Assembly (NCBI GenBank): GCA_013397435.1
Contig: VZRG01000290.1
Coordinates: 186,001-250,000, forward strand
Source: Erythrocercus mccallii
Taxonomy: Eukaryota; Chordata; Aves; Passeriformes; Dicruridae
Direction of reading: 5' to 3'
Length of the DNA: 64,000 nucleotides
The translations under genes were made by a program, and so were the position numbers. Within the stretch, counting starts at the first letter, position 1, and the number at the start of each line of letters is the position of its first letter. Of the stretch, positions 38,273 through 49,907 are shown in pieces. Below the pieces are notes generated by a model. It had not been told where the DNA came from and ran no database searches. It worked only from the letters and a program-made list of their open reading frames with translations.

Positions 38273-39050
38273 TGTTGTGGTTTGACACTGGCCAAACACC
38301 AGGCATCCACAAAAGTTGCTCACTCACCCTCACCTGCCACAGCTGGGCAGAGGAGAGAAAAATTTTTTGAAGGCTTCATGAGTTAAGGACTGGGAGAAGA
38401 CATTCCAAGGATAAAGCAGGCTCAGCTTAGGGGTACAAAGGGAATTTATTGTTAACAAAATCTACAAAGGGAATTTATTGCTAACAAAATCAGAGGAGGA
38501 GAATGAGAAGTAAAATAAGCCCTTAAAACACCTTTTCCCCCCAGCCTCTCCCTCCTTCCCATTGACAATGCAAGGAGAGAGGGTGTGGGAATTTTGGTCA
38601 GTTCATCACCAAGATTTTTTCTGCTGCTTAGGGAGAGAAATCCTTCCTCTGTGAGACCGTGGGGTCCCTCCCACGGGAGAGAGTTCTCCATGAACTGCCC
38701 CAGCACGGGTCCACTCTCACAAGCAGCAGCCCTCCAAAACTGTGGTAATGTGAATTCCTCCCAGGGGCAAACAGTGCTCCCAAAACTGCTGTGGTGTGGG
38801 TCACTTGTCCCACAGGGTACAGCCCTCCAAGGACAGGCTGCTCCAGCCTGGAAGCAGGGTTCTCTATCTCCACCAGGTCTCTCACAGGATCACAGCCTCC
38901 TCCAGGCATCCACCTGCTCCGGCATGGGCAGCTCCCCCAGGAGTTGCAGGTGGATCTCTGCATCCCTCGTGGATCCCCACAGGCTGCAGGGGTACAGCTG
39001 CTTCACCATGGTCTCATCATGGCCTGCAGAGGAATCTTGACTCACTTAGA
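38273..39050 (-). mobile_element. ERV LTR, TguLTR5-like, with duplicated poly(A)-signal segment
   Basis: The boundary at 38273 reads TGTTGTGGTTTGACACTGGCC, the antisense of the 3' end of this LTR group (compare CAGCCAGGGTCAGCCCATCACA ending at 46553). The body shares CATCACCAAG, GGTCCCTCCCACGGGAGAG, CATCCACCTGCTCC and GGCTGCAGG words with the copies at 1435 and 49190. A 29-bp segment is duplicated in tandem (38434-38462 and 38463-38491, one mismatch); each copy has TTTATT, that is AATAAA on the minus strand. Similarity stops at about 39050, so the 5' part is missing. No internal retroviral genes. Plus-strand frames of 87-151 codons here are LTR sequence read in the antisense direction. Confidence 0.85.
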
Positions 39051-40904
39051 TGTTCCTAGAACTGTCAAACTAAAAAAAAATTCTCTGTAATTTACCAACC
39101 AAGAGGAGGCAACAAAAAACCCACCCAAATCCAGAATGCATTCCAGACTGAAGGGGGTTAACACTTAAAACACTTAGAATTTAGAACCTATTATGCTGGA
39201 AAAGAGAGAATTTTGGATTGCGTAAATCTTATTATGGAATGTTTAAAGGAAGGGAGAAAAAAAACAAAAGGAGGGAACAAGGTGGACAAGGGAGGAACAA
39301 GTGTGGAAAAAGAGAGGGAAAAGGGGATTAAAGGGTCCAGATGTGTTCTGGACAGTACACCTGAGTGAGAAACCTGCCTCTGGTCAGTGCACTTACTCTG
39401 TTTCACTTACCAAATTCTAGCCTTACCTTTTTTCTGTGTGGCTGTCCTGTCCATTCTGAGAGTGTGTCAACACGTGAACCTTGACATAGACAGTAAGAAA
39501 GAAGGTCTGAGCTCCAGTTGCTGGAGTAGGACCATGAAATACCCTTGCATGGAAGATCAGAAACTGGAAGAGAGAGGTACTGGGGCTAGGTGCTAGATGG
39601 ACCGGGTATCAAAGACCAGCTGCTGCAGAAATAACATGTGTGTCTTAGAGTGGACTTCATTCCTGGCCATCTGGAGAGGAAAAGCAAGACTACAGCCTCT
39701 ATCCTGTTTCTATTTATGTAGAAGCCTGTAAAATGTTTGGTTCTCTGCCTCTGTCAGCTTTGTGGTCGTTGTGCTATTGCTCTGTGAGACTGGGTCACTG
39801 TTGTGGCTCAATGGACTTGGGCATATGGAACTACAACATTTGGCCAAGGACCAGTGAACTTCCCTGTGCCCTCAGCCCCACAGCATTTTTCAAACTCTAC
39901 GATTTGCAACAGTGTTGCGTTAATAATTATTATACACACAATATAAGTCTTCACTGAAAAAAGTAAATTAAAACATAAATTGCTGTTTTGCAAGGCTAAA
40001 TTTTTGCACAGCATTATTTAATCTGTTAATATTATTATGTTAATTGAAGAGGAAGAAATACTTAAAGTCATAAAATATTTTCAAATTACTGTGCTGTTTC
40101 AGTATTAAGTTGGCCAAATGGCAAAAATAGAGGTAACAGGTTATACTAACAGCATGGTTACCTGTGGAGATTGGAAGAGTATAGGAGGGAGATACTAAAG
40201 TGAGAGTTAGCCAGGGAAATGCAAAACAGTGAGAGAGAGATAACAAAAAAGAGAGATGTAAAAGGCAAGAGAGTCTACAAAATTAACTGTGATAGTGAAA
40301 AACACTATAGCATACATATTCAAGAAGCTGTAGCAGAGTATAAGACATCAGCCAAAAAAAGCCCATGGAACTTTGGGTTACAAATGAGGAGTAACACAAC
40401 AGCTGAAGAAAAGAGGGTTCCTTTCTGTACTGAGCAAAACATCCAATGTACCAGATTGGGCAGCTCCACATACAAAATACTTCCAAGAGATTGAATTAAA
40501 TTCAGAGTGTAGAAACAAGAAACCTACAATATTAACCATATATGATCTTTCATTACTTATTCAGAACAGTATTTTTTCCATAACTGTATTGTCAAATATC
40601 TTTTTCTTATATACCTTATTATTCCCAAGACAGTGTTTTCATCCCACATGAGGAAAGGGATTATTAGAAAGTTAAATAATTTTGACTGCAAAATGTATGG
40701 TCTTGTTTATAGGTCACTCTAGACATAAAAACTTTGTTTTCCTGCCTCATCATATTTTGAAACTACTCTGGTAAAATATGTATTTTCTATTATTATGATT
40801 GTTATATTCTTCTATATGGGCAAGGATTTTACAGTATACATAAGGGATAAAAATGATAGGAAGTGTTGTACATAAAAAATTCCCTTAGATAATGTGTAGC
40901 AAAT
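39051..40904. other. Noncoding DNA, partly purine-rich, unclassified
   Basis: Just beyond the LTR, 39240-39345 is strongly purine-rich. The part 39350-39890 has more balanced composition than the surrounding AT-rich DNA and may be an unrecognised repeat, possibly linked to the adjacent ERV, but no protein or LTR signature is visible. The remainder is AT-rich. The 91-codon frame at 40219-40494 has no recognised family. Confidence 0.45.
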
Positions 40905-41060
40905 ATTGATGACCCATCCCTGGAAGGGTTCAAGGCCAGGTTGGATCGGGCTGTGGGTACTCTTGTGCAGTGGATGACGTCTCTGCCCACAGTAGGGATT
41001 TTGAATTACATGATCTTTAAACTCTCTTTAAACCCAAGCCATTCTATCATTCTATGGCAA
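40905..41060 (+). mobile_element. CR1 3' end fragment
   Basis: Reads GACCCATCCCTGGAAGGGTT, then CAAGGCCAGGTTGGATCGGG and ends AAGCCATTCTATCATTCTATGG, the CR1 3' untranslated region with its terminal repeat. About 150 bp only, strongly 5'-truncated. An open frame of 164 codons (40941-41435) runs through it into the following block, but it starts in this noncoding tail and is not credible as a gene. Confidence 0.92.
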
Positions 41061-41660
41061 GAGAGAGGAAACAATAACACGGGGATTTGTGATGTTTGCA
41101 GAGAGTGTCAGTGGGACTATGCAAAATTTAGGAGGGAGCATGTGTGGGAAGGGGATGGGAAAGAGCAAAGGGATATAGGACAGATAGAGCTGTGTGCAGA
41201 CTCTGGCCAGCCAGCAGGCTTGTCTGGCCCAGCCCTGAGTCTCACAGCCCCAGGCTCATCTGTCTTCTTCAATCCTGTGGTACCTCTGTGCTCCTCCCCA
41301 CTCAGTGTCCCTTGCCAGTGCTGTAGGGGTGAGAGGCCAGCTGCTGGGCAAAGTGTGAGTGGATTTGTGGCCAGAGAGCAGCATCAGTTGAGGGTGCAAG
41401 TACCCTGGGCAAGTGGCATCGACAGCCTGCAGTGAGCACAGGGAGTGAGGGTCTGGAGCAGGGCAGCACACACAGCCTGAGACACCTCCTGCTGCTGGTC
41501 CTGGTGTGGTGGGAGTGCCTGTATCATCTCAGGAACAGTTGGGTGAAGTGTCCATATGTGTTAATTGCAGCAAAGTCCATGCTAGGTCTGCTGATGAGCA
41601 GGAGGTGTCAGATCTGGGTGTGAGCACCAGGCAGGCAGAGAATGAGCCACTTAAACAATC
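41061..41660. other. GC-richer unclassified block
   Basis: About 600 bp with clearly higher GC content than either side, abutting the CR1 terminus on its left. It is open in several frames on both strands for 60-160 codons, which follows from fewer AT-rich stop codons. The word CTCCTGCTGCTGGTCCTGG and the CPYV..C/GICDVCRECQWD translations hint at a coding origin, such as a decayed retroelement open frame, but I cannot match a family. No LTR ends, poly(A) signal or splice-flanked exon is evident. It may be a diverged transposable element, a pseudogene or a remnant exon. Confidence 0.4.
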
Positions 41661-44600
41661 CCTCAGAAGAAAATGTGATGGTAGCTGTTTCCTTGTTATT
41701 AGTTGTATCTATTTTCATTACCTTTGAAATTATCATTTGAAGGAGTAGGAGTAAAATACATAGTCTATATAAAACTTAATTCTAGCACTTTAGGGGAATT
41801 CATTCATCCCTTTGTTTTTCTTTAAGTTATTTATTATACAATTTGTTAGGTTGTATTCCAAATATTTTTAACACTAGTGGATTTCAAAAACTCAAATGCA
41901 TTATTAATTCTGGTTTTCCATTTCCTCAGGTAATTTTAGATATTTCAAAGTGAGTAACCATCAATTTATTCCCAATGTCCTATCAGCTAGAATATTTTTC
42001 TAACATTATTTTATTCAAATACTAGCCTTTTACAGAGGAATTAATTTAAATTTCCAGCCAAAAAAAAAAATGAAAAAAGGAGCTCAAAGTCCATTCAAGT
42101 TTATTTTAGAACAACTAGTAGAAATTTGCTCCATTTGCCAAGTGTTGGCAGTAATTACATCCAAATCTTGCACTGTTTGAGTAAATCCCTTGAATTCTCT
42201 GACTGAGCCTTCGCTCACTTGAATCTATTCAATAGCTGAGGTACTGAGAATTATAGTTTAGTAGATTGCTAGAAACATCCTCATTTCAAGTACGAATAAA
42301 TGAAACTTTGATCTGATAAATTTATTTCTTTCTGAAGTTTTCACATATCACAAAGAAACATGTCCAAAGCCATATCAGTTTTCTACCTGGTACAGATTCC
42401 AAAACCAGAATTCCACAAATGCAGTTCCTTCGTACATTTCCTATTCTGACATTTGCTTCTAGAAATGTATAGGAAACAGGAATGTATATGTATTCCTGCA
42501 TCAACAACTATTTTTGTTAGTAGATCAAACAGACCTGGGTGCTTTTTGTCCAGCTGTCATTCCTCCTCAGTCTATTCTTTCTGCAAATGTTCACAGATGT
42601 CTTGATTCCCACAACATGCTCACCTGTAAATAACTGTAAGTATATCAGTACAAGTAAAGATTCTGTGGTTACCTAAGATTTTCTTTGTCAATATACTTAC
42701 TGTTTAGGGAAAAAAATGGAGGGCTTAGAATGCAAGGTTTTGATCCAGAGGTGCATGAGATCTGACATACGGGCAAGATTGCTATTGTATATTTTTGACT
42801 AAAGTAGGTTTCTGTCTTGTAGCTGGATTAAAAATCCAATGATTCATCTTTGCTTTTTGAATTTATCTCAGAAAAGAATCAAGATGAATACACAGGTATG
42901 TTGAATCTGGAATAGGAAAGATTATAAAACTTATTTTAACAGGCTTATGTCTGTGTCAATAAAATTGTTAAATGCATCTGAAATAGTTTTGTAGTGAAGA
43001 ACTATGAGAACTGGGTGTTTTAGTAGATTTCTAAAAAAATTAGACAGTTGCCTTAGACTTACTTTAAAGCCAACATCATGAACTAAAAATTATTAAAGGA
43101 AAAATTGTCCAAGATTATATGCATATATTTTATGATGAGAAGAATAGATTCCTGAAAGTGGTAATTTCTTTCTACTAAGTATTAAGGCAGCCTACAATGA
43201 TTAACATATATACAGCATGTTTAACCTCTCAGGTTAGGATTACATTTTCAAAGGAAATTAGGAGTATTTTTTAGCCTTTAGCATATCATCCTAAACTATT
43301 TATTATAATTTCTGTATTCTTTAGTATTCACATTCTTTATTGACATGAACTCTATTTTTTAAAATGGTTTTCTTACTCAAAACTCCTAAATTTAGTTGCC
43401 AAAGCATACATTTTTTATTGTTTGAAAAAACCTTAGTATAAAATATATATAAAATGTTATATTTATCAGACTTTCCTTCAGTAGACTTCTTTAAATGACA
43501 TCTGTTCAGCCACCATCTCAAGGAATAAATTTCTCTTCTCCTTTTCATTCTCAAAAATAATTTCAATAAAACCACTTCATTTCTTGTGAACCTGGAGATA
43601 TGTAAAAGTCATAATATATTTACATTTAATTCCATCCATATAATTAAAATGTTAGTAAAATCTCACTCAAAACAATCTGTCAGAAAAAGAAACACTGATT
43701 TAATCTTCATGAACCACTGTGTAAACTGCTCATCTTCCATTTTAACAATAAAATAAAGAATATGCATTAGAAGGCTGAAATGTTGGCAGACTTATCCACC
43801 CACAAAAAGCTAAAGCACCTCCTGATGTGCATTTTAATAAGCTTTCCTATATGGCTTTTTGTTTTCCTTCCTTTATTATATCACATGTTTTGAGGTACAA
43901 CCCAATACGCTACTTTGTAACCATGCTATTGATAGCAGAAATACATAAAGAAAATAAATATTGAGCTTGAGGCATTGTGATTTGGTGTCTTTTCTTTAAC
44001 AAAAAAATAGGATGAAGGCTTTACTTGGCTGCTCTTAGTTTTCCTGGTTGGTTGGTTTTGGAGTGTTTTTGGGGTTTTTTTTTTATTTGTTTTAGTTCTG
44101 GGCTTTTTGTTTTCTCCCGGATTCAAAATTGTTCAACTGAAGTTGTTGATTTCCAGATGTAGGATTTTCATCTCCCAGAGGCTTTAAAGCTGACCACATA
44201 GCTAATTAAAAAAGGATAGGGAGTTAAAAAAGAAACAGGGTTTGCTTTTAATAAGAAGTGTACCAGGCTAAACAGAGGACAATGATGTGGAAAAGAAGGA
44301 AATAAAAAAGACAAGGTCATCAGACACAGAGAGTGACTTTAAAACTCTCACAGCAGATTCCAGTCTTAAAGTGAGGAAAATGTCAAGTTAGCACTTCCAC
44401 TTCATAAAAATAATTCACAAGGAAAATATGTAAAATTGTTAAACAAAGTAAGTCTATTTTTTCTATGCAGATTTATACTTCAGGGGTTTGGTCTCTATCT
44501 AGTCATGTCAAGAGTAAAGAATATTTAGATTTGGCTCCTAGTCTCAGGATGGACGATTTCCAGTTCTTTGAATAAACTCTCCTACAACAATAGGAGGAAT

Positions 44601-46153
44601 ATTGTAATCAGAAATACTTAAATGTGGGAAGTTTTCCTCATGTTTGGGCTGAAGACGTCAGGATAGTTTGCGTCTAGAAGCAGCACTAAATAGACACTCT
44701 AGATGTAGTGGCTAGTTTCAGTTCAGAATAAATATTGTGATTTTTTTTCACTTAGCTTTTTCAGTCAGCATTTAGGATCAAGAAGTTTAAATCAAGTAAA
44801 GTAACTCAAAATGCATCCAGCAAAAGGCTGTGACAAACAGGGAATTCTTTATTGTTCTCAAAAAAAGAAAATTCAGGTAGGAATCCAGCTACTTTATCTT
44901 CCAAGGAAAAGTAATATCCTTATTTCTGTTTGGCATACATAATATTTTTCTTTTCCGGGTGAAAAATTGTGTGGAAATATTTTGGCTTCCTGGGTTCAGA
45001 GATGAGAATATCATCAGTGTTAGGATTATCTTTCAATATTTTTAGGGACCGTACTGAAAAAAAACCAAGATAATTCTTTAAAAGCAAAAAAACTCCAGCA
45101 CAAATTGGAGGATACTTATGATAGAAATATCATTTTTAAAAAATGATTTTTTAACTTAATTTCTGAAAGCAAGTCAGATTTCTGTCTGCTGATACTGGTG
45201 TTTGAGTAGTTAATCTCTATAGCAATAAATCATAATTTAGACTATTTGCAAGAAAATGGTCATTTGACCCTGTACTATGCTTTTTAGTTGAACTTTATGG
45301 TTCAGTGCCCACGTATTTTCCATTGTAAACTTTGGGTACATATAAAAAACCAAATTCTGTCTTTGTCAGCATATATTATTCCTTCTATGTAAATGTTATG
45401 CAGTGCTCCTGCTATTCTTAGCTTATTTTTCAGGGAGTTGTGGTAAGAACCAACAAATTGTGGACTGTTCTGAAAGTGTGGACATGAAGACCTTCACATT
45501 TCTGACTCTCTAGATATAAATCAGATGTCACTTCAGAAAAAAATATAGTTGATTTTATTTCTGCATTACCATTGTTTTCTTGAATTTATTCTTGCATTCT
45601 TCAATTTTTGTCTTCATCTTGAAAGTGGCAAAATTTTAAAAAAAGCCTTTTTCACCAATGATTATAATCAAAAATTTCAAAAAAAAAAATCTAAGAGAGA
45701 ATTTGTTTCATAGGCATACCAACCAATTTGTAAATTAATCCTCTACAAGATTTGTTTTTTTCTGTAAGTTTAAAAGGCAAAACAAACTTGATGTATTTTA
45801 GAGCTTGCAATTTGCATGCTGGGTCCAGCATCTCTATTTTTACTTTTTTTTTAAGCTCTGCAAGAGTTCTCATCACACCCAGAACAAATTATCTTTAAAG
45901 GCATGACAAAGGATTGATTTCTACTTTTCCCTTAAAACCTTTTTAAAGGATTTTTTTTATGATCTGCCATTCCTATTCATAACTCATTTAGTACCTCTTC
46001 CTGTACAATAAAGTATTTAGCCTCCACCCAGTGGAAAATGGAAATGGAAATTCCCATCTTCCCATGAAAGAAAAGGGAAACCCCTTGACATTCTATTTTC
46101 CTTACCAGTGACTGAAGACTGAAATTCCTTGGCCAAGTATGACTGAAATCCAT
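41661..46153. other. AT-rich noncoding DNA, no gene seen
   Basis: About 4.5 kb with no recognised repeat family; a G/T-rich patch of TTGGTTGG and TTTTTGGGG words at about 44045-44095. No frame exceeds 84 codons. Confidence 0.6.
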
Positions 46154-46200
46154 TTCACAGAATCATGTAGGTTGGAAGTGACTGGTCACCAAGCACTGTC
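46154..46200 (-). mobile_element. Possible CR1 3' tail remnant
   Basis: TTTCACAGAATCATGTAGGTTGGAAG resembles the antisense start of a CR1 3' end (TCACAGAATCATAGAATGGTTTGGGTTGGAAG). The match ends after about 45 bp, so it is a very short or badly decayed copy. Confidence 0.5.
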
Positions 46201-46334
46201 CTTGATTGCTGTGATTGCCAGCCTTTAAAGATGACACCTTTCCAGAGTCATTACCCAGAGCACTCAGCACTCTGAGTGGTCCACTCCATGTTCCACAAAC
46301 TTTTATATAGCTTGTGTCTTGTGATGTATGACCT
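46201..46334. other. Short unassigned spacer
   Basis: Sequence between a possible CR1 tail and an LTR fragment. It may belong to either; nothing decisive is visible. Confidence 0.4.
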
Positions 46335-46553
46335 GTAATTGCTTAAGTACTCCTTATCTGGCAATAAATTAAGCCAATTTCCCCGGGTCAAATCTGTTTT
46401 GTCAGTGACAGTAACTGCTGAGCGAATTCCTCCTGTCCTTGTCTCAAGCCATCAGCCATTTGTTGTATTTTCTCTCTCCTGTTCAGCTGAGAAGGGGATT
46501 GCTAGAGTGGCTTTGGTGGACACTTGGTGTCCAGCCAGGGTCAGCCCATCACA
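46335..46553 (+). mobile_element. ERV LTR 3' part, TguLTR5-like
   Basis: Contains AATAAA at 46363-46368, then the segment CTGTTTTGTCAGTGACAGTAA, then GTATTTTCTCTCTCC, GCTTTGGTGGACACTTGG and the terminal GGGTCAGCCCATCACA at 46553. It is the reverse complement of the beginning of the copies at 38273 and 49190. The AATAAA placement before the end is the main reason I assign this strand. The 5' two-thirds of the LTR (present at 1435-2336) are absent. The plus-strand 107-codon frame (46339-46662) runs through this LTR and is not a gene. Confidence 0.85.
46363..46368 (+). terminator. LTR poly(A) signal AATAAA
   Basis: A canonical polyadenylation hexamer about 185 bp before the LTR's terminal CA. 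The equivalent site is duplicated at 38445-38450 and 38474-38479 (minus strand) and lost at about 49370 in the other copies. Confidence 0.65.
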
Positions 46554-49189
46554 GATTACACATCCTTCAGCTTTAGCTTCTCTGTATTTGTCCCCACGAG
46601 GCCTTCTGGAGTTACATGTTTCTTTCCTTCATCTTTTTATATCATCTAGCAGCTGTCCTTAAATTTTGTTCATTTAAGAACAAAAGGATAGGATAGGATT
46701 CTTCTGTAGAAAAGTGGTGAATTCTCTGAAGAACTAGCTACTCAGCTATTTCTCCATAAATACACATTGGGAAACGTGGGAGGTTTTATTCTTGTGTTGA
46801 GGGGGGGAAAGGGGAGAGTTTAGTGGGACTGTTTGTTTGATTGTTTCTTCTCAGAACTAAACCCTTGCTGGATTTTTGTTGTTTTTTAAATAATGTACAT
46901 GCACCGTGTCTTCAAAACTGGTAATATCTTAATTTGTTTGAAGATTAAAAAAAAATAGCCTAAAAAATGGGCCTCAAATATGTTAATCCTAAACCATTTA
47001 AACATTTTTGAAATCAAGTTGTGCTTATACTTTTTTTCCTCTTACCCTTGATTCTATGCCAGAAAGGAAAAAGAAAAAAAATAATAGGCCATCCTCTAAA
47101 AATTAAAATTGACAAATGTTGCTGCCGTCAACTTCTTGACTCTTATAAGCAAATTTTGTATTTTTCCTAAAATATATATCTAAAACCAATAAAATATGTG
47201 AACTATAACCTTCAAAAATTTTATCCTGAAAGATCTATTTAGTGAATATCATAATGTTCTTCTTCCTTTACGATTTCAAAACAGAACAGATTCAGACTTG
47301 AAATACAGTGAAGATTTTAAAATGACAGCTATTAGCCATATATTGTCACGTGCATTTTCAGTTTGTGTGCTGCAACCCCTATCAATAGTGAACTTAATAT
47401 CATGAATAATTTTTTTTTTCTGACATATTCTCACTGAAGGAACATTTAATTCAGAAAAGTCTTTTTGACTCATATAGACCAGATAATGACAGCAAACACA
47501 AGTAAATCACACATCAGCATAAAAGTAAATGAGTGTAGTTGTATCTTAGAACACAGAGCATATTTCATTGTTAGAGTCAATGAAAGGCTTGTTTCAAAAT
47601 TTATGTAGCAAATAGATACTGTTTAAAAAAATATTTAGCTTGCAATCATCATACTGCTTTACATGATTCAAAAGATATGTGAATAAAAAAGAAAAAAATC
47701 TCATTATTTGTAAAAATAAATTTCCTATCTCTAAACTATTGTAAAAAAATCTGTGCGTTATGTATAGTGGAGATGACTTTAAAGGAAAGAAAAGCAATGT
47801 TAAAGAACGAGGTCAGTGCACCCCATCAAAGTGGTAATCTTCACATAATGACTGCAGCAACACATCATTATAATTTTAGGCATCGAGCATTCAGAGTTCC
47901 CCATAGTCATTAGAAATTACAGTGTAATTGACTATTCCATATCTTTAGAAAGATATTAGTCTGACTCTTTAATAAAATCTGCATAAATTATATTGCAAGA
48001 ATATCCTAAGCCACATGTTGTGATTTTAAAAATTTAATCATAATTTATATAATAAAACACACGACTATTAATTATTCTTATAAGAAATTATCAGTACAGC
48101 AAAATGGTGTATTGCTCAAACTAGAAAAGAAGTAATTCTGTCTCTGGAAAGAATTACTCTCTATTATTCAAGTGCTTGCCTTTCTGTTTTAACCATAAGC
48201 AATCAATGGGATTTGCCCTTTTTCAGAACCCCTTAAAGAACTCATTTTATAAATGGCATCTGATAGAGGATGACATAAAAACCTTTTACTTGCTACAGTT
48301 CACTTGCACATATTCTTCTGCCAAGCCATAATTTAAGAGTAAAAAAAGAAATTATATGGAAAGTGCTAGTGGTAGTAGCCAGCTCCACTTGTGCATTTAA
48401 AAAGCTTCTTTCTATCCATTTTCCACTTAAGTCATTGATGCATTTATATTTTTACTGTTTGTGATACTAAGAATAAACTTTCATGTGAGATGGACGTGTG
48501 CATTAGTGTCCCTAATCCCACAGCCTCACATCAGTGACTGATATAAGGACATGTTGCACTGTATCTGGGGCTGATGCAGAACGAGAGGAAGGCTTCAGTT
48601 CTGACTACAGCTCAGAAAAGTCACAGAGCAGTTGTTTTTCTGAGGGTGTTTTACATGACATGTTCAACAGTTTTATGAATACTGCTTATGAATTTCAGGC
48701 TTATATAATTATCTACAAGATCTGGCTTATGAGATAGTATAACTGAAAGGGAAATTGGACTTTGCAAATTATGAAAATATATCATAAAACCTGGATTTGT
48801 TCCAAAGCCTAATGTAACTGGTGGAAGATTTTCAGTTTATTACAATCAGCTTTGGATGAGGCCTTCTCCTGTACTAATCATTCAACTAAAGAAAGCAGTG
48901 GAATTCAGAAGCTTCAGAATCTCTTCTATATTAAAATAATTTTGGAAATATGTTCTGACATCTGTTGTCACAGACTAATCTCATTCTTCTTCTTTTCTGT
49001 TGCCTGAGAAGATTTCTACCTCCTTTTCATCTAAAAAATGTCAGCTTTGTTCTCTAAGGGTTTGGTTGTATTTCCTGTGTTTCTGTTTTCTTACTGTTTT
49101 CACAATAAGTTGGTGCCTCTCTGTCCACTATATACAGTAGTAGTTAGGATTCAAAATAAAGGAGTCACATCTACCTTGGTGAGACCATC
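46554..49189. other. AT-rich noncoding DNA, no gene seen
   Basis: About 2.6 kb between two LTR fragments of the same group in opposite orientation. No internal retroviral sequence (no gag, pol or env word) is seen in it, so the two LTR pieces are probably independent insertions rather than the ends of one provirus. Confidence 0.6.
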
Positions 49190-49800
49190 TGTGTTGGATT
49201 GACCCTGGCTAGATGTCAGGCAGTCACTGAAGCTGCTATGTCACTCCCCTCCACTCATCTGGACAGGGGAGAAAAAATATAATGAAAGGCTAATGGGTCA
49301 AGATAAGGACAGGAAGTCATCACTCACCAGTAACTGTCATAGGCAAAACCGACTCAACTTTGGGAAATTAGTTTAATTTAGTGTCACTCAAATCAGAGTA
49401 GGGGAATCAAAAATAGAGCCAAATCTTAAAAACATCTTCCCCCGACCCATCCGTTCCTCTTGGGCTTAACTTTACTGATGAAATCCCTAATTTCTTCCCA
49501 CCAGCAGTGCAGGGAGACAGGAAATGGGGATTTCAGTCAGTTCATCACAGTCTTTGCTGCTCCTTCCTCTTCAGGGGAAGTACTCCTCACACTCTTTCCC
49601 TGCTCTGGTGTGGGGTCCCTCCCACATGAGAGAGTCCTCCAATAATTTCTCCAATGTCAGTCCTTCCCAGGGTCTCCATTTTTCCACAAACTGCCCCAGC
49701 TTCTATCCCTTCCACAGGTTCACTGTTTCTTCCAGCAAACCAGCTCCAGTTCCTCTCTCCATAGGTGCATCAGTCCTGCCAGGAATCTGTTTCAGGGCAG
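49190..49800 (-). mobile_element. ERV LTR, TguLTR5-like, 5' part missing
   Basis: The boundary TGTGTTGGATTGACCCTGGC at 49190 is the antisense of the LTR 3' end. It is followed by CACTCCCCTCCACTCATC, GGACAGGGGAGAAAAAATAT, GGGTCAAGATAAGGACAGG and the CTGCTCC/CCCTCCCAC repeat region, matching the group. The poly(A) signal position (around 49370, minus strand) has mutated. Similarity ends near 49800, close to the pentanucleotide array that begins at 49839. No internal region is attached. Confidence 0.85.
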
Positions 49801-49838
49801 GGTTGTATATGCAAATAAAATCAAATAACTACACAGTG

Positions 49839-49907
49839 TGGCATGGCATGGCATGGCATGGCATGGCATGGCATGGCATGGCATGGCATGGCATGGCATG
49901 GCATGGC
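49839..49907. repeat. (TGGCA)n pentanucleotide microsatellite
   Basis: About 13.8 pure units of TGGCA. The length, not a multiple of three per unit, makes both strands open: the plus strand reads MAWHG repeats and the minus strand MPCHA repeats, giving frames of 63-146 codons (49524-50085) that are not genes. It is pure, hence young, and probably length-polymorphic. Confidence 0.95.

Noticed and set aside
38585..39090. Overlapping plus-strand frames of 87-151 codons
   Set aside because: They run antisense through the TguLTR5-like LTR; their length reflects GC-rich sequence with few stops.
40941..41435. 164-codon plus-strand frame, the longest in the window
   Set aside because: It begins inside a CR1 3' untranslated tail and crosses into the unclassified GC-richer block, so the frame as a whole cannot be a gene, though the second part is kept as a finding.
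46339..46662. 107-codon plus-strand frame with a hydrophobic C-terminus
   Set aside because: Most of it is LTR 3' sequence; no signal or family supports a gene.
46335..49800. A single provirus bounded by the two LTR pieces
   Set aside because: The pieces are in opposite orientation and no gag, pol or env sequence lies between them.
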